Assembly (NCBI GenBank): GCA_001778275.1
Contig: MFGM01000056.1
Coordinates: forward strand, 1-8,353
Length of the DNA: 8,353 nt
Direction: 5' to 3'
Origin: Candidatus Falkowbacteria bacterium RIFOXYC2_FULL_48_21
Lineage (GTDB): Bacteria > Patescibacteriota > Patescibacteriia > UBA11705 > JABHMO01
Shown: positions 4,953-8,353 of the stretch, piece after piece
Layout of the letters: each line of letters opens with the position of its first letter
Numbering within the stretch: position 1 is the stretch's first letter
Notes under the pieces: generated by a model
Seen by the model: only the letters and a program-made list of their open reading frames with translations
Database searches by the model: none
What the model was told of the DNA's origin: nothing
Program-made: the position numbers and the translations under genes

Positions 4953-6053
4953 ATGGGACTTTTTTCAAAAGCTTCTCCCACTGACGCGAACTATCTTGGC
5001 GTGGATATTGGCGGCAGTAGTATCAAACTGGTTGAGCTGACAAACAACAATGGTCGCGCGCAATTGGTGACTTACGGTTACTATGAACGTTCGCTCAAAG
5101 GCGACGTTAAGTTAATCGACCAAGTCGATCAGACGGCGGAGTTGATCAAGAAGGTCGTGGAAAAAAGTCGCGTGGTGACGAAGCGGGCGATCACGGCGTT
5201 GCCATCGCCGGCGGTGTTCACGTCAATTATTTCATTGACCGACGTGAGCCGCAAGGATTTGAGTTCGCCAAAAAAAATCACCACGGCCGTGGAATGGGAA
5301 GCGAAAAAGGTTTTGCCGTTGCCGCTCGAAGAAATGATTTTGGATTGGAAAGTGCTCGGCTCAGAGGAAGTGTTGGCCAAACCGGCCGCGGGAGCCGATG
5401 ACAAGATTAAGAGTTTGCAGGTTCTTTTGACCGGCGCGGCGAAAGAAGTGGTGCAAAAGTACATTGATATTTTCAAAAAAGCCGGGCTGGACTTAATCAG
5501 CCTTGAGACGGAATCATTTGCGCTGGCGCGTTCCATGGTTGGCAAAGACAAGGCCACGGTGGTGCTGGTGGACATCGGCGCGGTCAATACGGACATTGTG
5601 GTCGTTGAAAGCGCCATTCCGCTTTACAATCGCAGTTTGGGCGTGGGCGGTCTCGAAATTTCTAAGGAAATTGCCAACACTTTGAACGTGTCCTTGTCTC
5701 AGGCGGAACAGTTCAAGCGTGATTTGGCCGAGACTCCAGAAGCAAATGAGGCCATGCCGGAAATTATCAAACGGCCGATTCAGGCAATCATTGACGAAGT
5801 GCAATACACAATTAATTTTTATTTGGAACAGCCGGACAACAAGAACAAAAAAATTGAGCGCGTGGTTTTGTCCGGCGGCACGGCGAACTTATTCAACTTG
5901 CAAAAATATTTTACCGACAGCCTTGGCATTCGCACCTTTGTTGGCAATCCGTGGGCGCGGGTGATTTATCCGGAAGATTTGCAGGCGGTCTTGGAAGCGA
6001 GCGGTGCTCGACTGGCCACGGCTATAGGCTTGGCGATGCGAGATATCGAGTAA
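4953..6053 (+). CDS. pilM: Type IV pilus assembly ATPase-fold protein PilM
   Basis: PilM is a cytoplasmic actin-like protein that binds the N-terminal tail of PilN and couples the inner-membrane platform of the type IV pilus to its motors. The 366-residue length fits the family. Nucleotide-binding signatures of the actin/FtsA fold are visible: phosphate-1 LGVDIGGSSIKLVEL (15-29), phosphate-2 VLVDIGAVNTDIVVV (204-218) and the adenosine motif VLSGGTANL (305-313). LPSPAVFTSII (83-93) and EWEAKKVLPLPLEEMILDW (114-132) are other typical PilM segments, and the protein ends with the family's ATAIGLAMR. It has no membrane segment. It heads the pilM-pilN-pilO cluster behind an extended -10 promoter. 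No Shine-Dalgarno precedes the ATG at 4953; the start is chosen because LFSK before the LGVDIG motif is a usual PilM beginning. Confidence 0.94.
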   Translation: MGLFSKASPTDANYLGVDIGGSSIKLVELTNNNGRAQLVTYGYYERSLKGDVKLIDQVDQTAELIKKVVEKSRVVTKRAITALPSPAVFTSIISLTDVSRKDLSSPKKITTAVEWEAKKVLPLPLEEMILDWKVLGSEEVLAKPAAGADDKIKSLQVLLTGAAKEVVQKYIDIFKKAGLDLISLETESFALARSMVGKDKATVVLVDIGAVNTDIVVVESAIPLYNRSLGVGGLEISKEIANTLNVSLSQAEQFKRDLAETPEANEAMPEIIKRPIQAIIDEVQYTINFYLEQPDNKNKKIERVVLSGGTANLFNLQKYFTDSLGIRTFVGNPWARVIYPEDLQAVLEASGARLATAIGLAMRDIE

Positions 6054-6061
6054 GGCAAAGG

Positions 6062-6128
6062 GTCCGCTTCCCGTCTCGCCTACGGCTAGCCGAGGCGGAC
6101 GACTTCGCGAAAGCGAGGCGAGCAAAGC
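6062..6128. repeat. GC-rich palindromic repeat between pilM and pilN
   Basis: The 120-base gap between pilM and the next gene holds a strong hairpin: CGTCTCGCCT (6072-6081) pairs with AGGCGGACG (6093-6101) with one bulged T, and the loop contains the perfect palindrome CGGCTAGCCG (6083-6092). GTCCGC (6062-6067) can also pair with GCGGAC (6095-6100), an alternative fold. TTCGCGAA (6104-6111) follows. This style matches dispersed palindromes between CPR genes as I recall them. No T-tract follows, so read-through to pilN is expected. Confidence 0.65.
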
Positions 6129-6134
6129 TATAAT
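6129..6134 (+). promoter_or_regulatory. Possible internal -10 upstream of pilN
   Basis: A perfect TATAAT hexamer lies just after the palindromic repeat, 40 bases before the pilN start. There is no TG extension and no acceptable -35, so this is only a possible internal promoter within the pilus operon. Confidence 0.3.
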
Positions 6135-6173
6135 CGCAAACTCAAAGGTTAAAGACCGGAATCCAAAAGCAAT

Positions 6174-7256
6174 ATGGGAATATCGTTACTGCCGGACGAG
6201 CTAAGAAAAAACGAAGAAGTCGAAAAAGAAAAAGTCAAAGGCGCCATGGGGCTGCCGAAGTTTAAGATGCACGCGGCGGAAAGCGTCAATGGCAAGTCAA
6301 CGGTTCGATTGTCCGGTCAAAGCAGCGGCGTCGCGATCAGCTTTGAAGAACAAGCGCCCATTGTAAAGGACAAGGGTGTTTTTCGTGTGGTGCCAAAAAA
6401 TATACCGCCGCCGAGGATACCGAATATGCCGCCATCGGCATCTGTGAAGGCGTTTCGAGAAAACATAACGCCGGCGCCGAAGATGTTCAACAAGCCGGTC
6501 GCTCCATCGCCGGACCATGCTTTTCGTATGCGCGTGCCGGAAGTAGAAAAAGATTCAGGCGTTGCCGACAAAAAGGTTTTGCGGGAAACGCATGATAAAA
6601 TTAATGATTTGAAAAGGCCGCCGCCGTTGTTGTCGGCGATGAAAAGAGATGTACCCGGCAAAATTCCACCGGCTGATTTAAACCTGATCGCCGAGGATTA
6701 TCCGGCCATAGTCAAGGCGCAGTTTTGGCGGCGGATGACACAGCTCATAGCGGTTGTTCTACTTTTTGTCGTATTTGGTAGCATCGGCTATGTTTATGGC
6801 AAATGGCAAAAGCTGGCCTTGCTAAAGCAATATCAAGAGATCATGATAAAAATCGATCAAACGGACAGTGAGATCAATTCTTTTAGTATGGAAGGCAAGC
6901 AGCTAGAGGCGTTGAAGGATCGCGCCGCGGCGCTGCAAGTTTTGCTCGACAATCATGTTTATTGGACCGCCTTTTTGGGTCAGCTCGAAAAGGTAACGCT
7001 CGAAAGCGTTCGTTACTATAATTTAATCGCCGAAACAAACGGCGATGTTTTGTTGTCCGCCCGTGCCAAAAAGTATGAGGACGCGGCCTGGCAGCTCGCG
7101 GCGTTAGAAAAAGCCGAATTTGTTGCCCTGGCGGAAATCAGCGTTTTGACGCAAACGCCGGCCGCAGATGCGAAAGTGGAAAGTGCAATTGGCCAATTGC
7201 CGATCGAATTCAACATCAAGCTGAAATTAAAACCGGATTTTCTCAGTAAAAAATAG
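6174..7256 (+). CDS. pilN: PilN-like pilus assembly protein with long cytoplasmic extension
   Basis: PilN is a bitopic inner-membrane protein whose cytoplasmic INLLP-type motif inserts into PilM and whose outer domain pairs with PilO. This protein starts with ISLLPDELR (3-11), a close match to that motif. A long charged and proline-rich linker follows (about 20-165, with IPPPRIPNMPPS at 77-88). A second similar motif, DLNLIAEDY (168-176), lies just before the membrane helix (about 190-208). A coiled-coil-like segment (212-258) leads to a ferredoxin-like domain with HVYWTAFLGQLEKVTLESVRYY (261-282) and YEDAAWQLAALEKAEFV (301-317), typical PilN patterns. At 360 residues it is far longer than ordinary PilN (about 200) because of the extension. 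The ATG at 6174 is supported by the motif beginning at residue 3; no Shine-Dalgarno is seen. pilO starts 2 bases after its TAG. Confidence 0.85.
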   Translation: MGISLLPDELRKNEEVEKEKVKGAMGLPKFKMHAAESVNGKSTVRLSGQSSGVAISFEEQAPIVKDKGVFRVVPKNIPPPRIPNMPPSASVKAFRENITPAPKMFNKPVAPSPDHAFRMRVPEVEKDSGVADKKVLRETHDKINDLKRPPPLLSAMKRDVPGKIPPADLNLIAEDYPAIVKAQFWRRMTQLIAVVLLFVVFGSIGYVYGKWQKLALLKQYQEIMIKIDQTDSEINSFSMEGKQLEALKDRAAALQVLLDNHVYWTAFLGQLEKVTLESVRYYNLIAETNGDVLLSARAKKYEDAAWQLAALEKAEFVALAEISVLTQTPAADAKVESAIGQLPIEFNIKLKLKPDFLSKK

Positions 7257-7258
7257 TT

Positions 7259-7918
7259 ATGTTAAACGCTCCGGCGACAAAAAACGTTAATGCGCTGAAA
7301 GCCGATCCGGCGGACGGGCGGGCGAACGTGGTTGTGATTGGTCGCGACAAAAATCGAACGCAGTTTGTCGGCGCGGCGGAGCAGTTCTTGCGTAGTTACC
7401 GATTGATTTTTGGATTGACGGTGGTGATTTGTTTACTTGGGACGGCGCTGTTCGTTTACTCGGTCTATGTGGCAAACGTGGTTGATGTGCAGGCGTTGAT
7501 CAATCAAAAAACGGCGGTGCTTGAACAACGTCAGGCGGAATTGGAAAAGTTGAAATCAATAAAAATTAATTTTACCCAGCTCGAGGGGCCGGCGAAAAAG
7601 ATCGTGGAGGTTTTGCCGATGAGCAAAGATTTGCCGGCGATTTTCGTGCAAATGGAAGCTTTGGCCGTAAAGCATAATTTGTTTTTGGCCTCAATCGACG
7701 TGGCGGACGACAAGGATGCGGCCGCGAGCAAAAAGAAATTGCCCTTGCAAAAATTATTCATCAATGTCAGTTTGACCGGCGGTGATTATTTCGCCTTGAA
7801 GGGCTTTTTGGCGGACGTGGAAAAAAATCTTCGTTTATTGGATGTGCGTTCGCTCGCGTATGCGCCGGATACGATGTCGTTCAACTTATCGTTGGCCGCC
7901 TATTTCTATAACGATTAA
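7259..7918 (+). CDS. pilO: PilO-like type IV pilus inner-membrane protein
   Basis: PilO forms a heterodimer with PilN in the inner membrane and helps align the pilus machine. The 219-residue protein has a polar cytoplasmic tail (1-45), one membrane helix (about 48-70), a short coiled coil (78-100) and a ferredoxin-like outer domain (about 105-219). The segment VLPMSKDLPAIFVQMEALAVKHNLFLASIDV (118-148) and the block INVSLTGGDYFALKGFLADVEKNLRLLDV (168-196) follow the family pattern. The tail is longer than in proteobacterial PilO. Gene order after pilM and pilN strengthens the call, which would be weaker from sequence alone. The start follows the previous stop with only TT between and no separate ribosome site, suggesting translational coupling. 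Confidence 0.84.
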   Translation: MLNAPATKNVNALKADPADGRANVVVIGRDKNRTQFVGAAEQFLRSYRLIFGLTVVICLLGTALFVYSVYVANVVDVQALINQKTAVLEQRQAELEKLKSIKINFTQLEGPAKKIVEVLPMSKDLPAIFVQMEALAVKHNLFLASIDVADDKDAAASKKKLPLQKLFINVSLTGGDYFALKGFLADVEKNLRLLDVRSLAYAPDTMSFNLSLAAYFYND

Positions 7919-7920
7919 TT

Positions 7921-8214
7921 ATGGCGAATGAGCATCAGTTTCAAGCCATAATGTTGGCCGGCCTGGCGACCGTGGTTGTCATTGTCGCCGTAGCGGCGCA
8001 ACTTTTATATTTTTCACCGATGGAAAAGAAGTACGTTGTCGGCGGACCGGAAATACTTTTTGGTGATGCGGCGGAGCCGTCGGACAACGATTTGGCCGCA
8101 ATCAAAGAAAAGTTGTTAAAGCATCCGCTGTATTTGAATTTGCAAAAATTTGGCAATTGGCCGCCGGATTTTAGCAAAATAAAATTTTTACAGACCAGCC
8201 CGTTCGATCAATAG
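7921..8214 (+). CDS. Small one-helix membrane protein of the pilus operon
   Basis: This 97-residue protein has one membrane helix (about 8-31) after a short polar tail, then a polar outer segment. The conserved-looking end is LLKHPLYLNLQKFGNWP (65-81) and SPF (93-95); similar 'hP.F..L...G..P......NPF' endings occur in short proteins of CPR pilus operons as I recall. It sits where pilP lies in Gram-negative clusters, but it lacks a lipobox and the PilP beta domain, so I do not call it PilP. Its ATG follows the pilO stop with TT between, as at the pilN-pilO junction, which points to coupled translation. It may be an accessory partner of PilN-PilO; function is inferred only from position. Confidence 0.78.
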   Translation: MANEHQFQAIMLAGLATVVVIVAVAAQLLYFSPMEKKYVVGGPEILFGDAAEPSDNDLAAIKEKLLKHPLYLNLQKFGNWPPDFSKIKFLQTSPFDQ

Positions 8215-8253
8215 AAAGGGTTGGGAAATACTACGTATCAATCTCCCGCCGCC

Positions 8254-8353
8254 ATGATTAAAGAGCAGCAAAAAAAATTGTTAAACTTCCTTTGGCAGCG
8301 CCAAGCGCTGAAAGAAAATCAAAAGGCGGAAATCGAAGCGATGTTGAACGGCG
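8254..8353 (+). CDS. Start of next operon gene, possibly PilB/GspE ATPase (partial)
   Basis: An open frame runs off the window end. From the ATG at 8254 it reads MIKEQQKKLLNFLWQRQALK and continues into a charged helical stretch ending EAMLNG. The pattern of two short helices with a leucine-rich face fits the N-terminal domain of PilB/GspE-type motor ATPases, and that gene often follows pilMNO in CPR genomes, but 33 residues cannot prove it. The start is uncertain: GAAAGGG (8214-8220) precedes a TTG at 8221 in the same frame, which would add 11 residues, whereas the ATG has no ribosome site close by. The only barrier between this frame and the preceding gene is that gene's TAG stop. Confidence 0.5.
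   Translation, partial: MIKEQQKKLLNFLWQRQALKENQKAEIEAMLNG

Noticed and set aside
1..8353. Recoded TGA (as in Gracilibacteria or Absconditabacteria)
   Set aside because: No confident gene has an in-frame TGA, and all complete genes end normally in TAA or TAG, so the standard code explains everything.

Overview
The window looks like part of a Candidate Phyla Radiation (Patescibacteria) genome, probably from the Parcubacteria side. Three things point there: a compact pilM-pilN-pilO cluster with no sign of pilP or pilQ, an exported protein with repeated 'GFAWSENLGW'-type units next to that cluster, and dispersed palindromic repeats between genes. This placement rests on gene style and remembered family patterns, not on a database search. 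All eight complete genes are on the + strand and end in TAA or TAG. None contains an in-frame TGA, so the standard genetic code applies.

Layout. 1-1740 is a full-length RecJ single-strand exonuclease whose reading frame holds a 42-nt degenerate heptamer array. A second heptamer array runs over its stop codon. 1880-2308 is a small cytoplasmic protein I do not recognise, with the only clear Shine-Dalgarno in the window and a good intrinsic terminator after it. 2414-2818 is a single-domain RNase HI with all four catalytic acidic residues. 2819-3204 is non-coding and packed with palindromes, including a 164-bp element bounded by a perfect 32-bp inverted repeat; a terminator follows at 3205-3232.

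3266-4840 encodes an exported or membrane-anchored surface protein with four Trp-rich repeats, a ten-cysteine module and a separate C-terminal domain. It sits right behind an extended -10 promoter and may be translated from a leaderless mRNA. From 4953 to the end runs a type IV pilus inner-membrane assembly operon: pilM (actin-like ATPase), a long pilN-like gene, a pilO-like gene, a 97-residue one-helix membrane protein, and the first codons of another gene that may be the pilB/gspE motor ATPase.

How the genes fit together. PilM, PilN and PilO form the cytoplasmic and inner-membrane alignment platform for a type IV pilus, which in CPR cells is a main candidate for host attachment and DNA uptake. 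The surface protein just upstream may belong to the same cell-surface function, but only position supports that. recJ and rnhA are ordinary DNA repair and RNA:DNA hybrid housekeeping genes. The least expected observations are the in-frame heptamer array in recJ, the 32-bp inverted-repeat element, the cysteine module in the surface protein, and the PilN-like protein with two candidate PilM-binding motifs.
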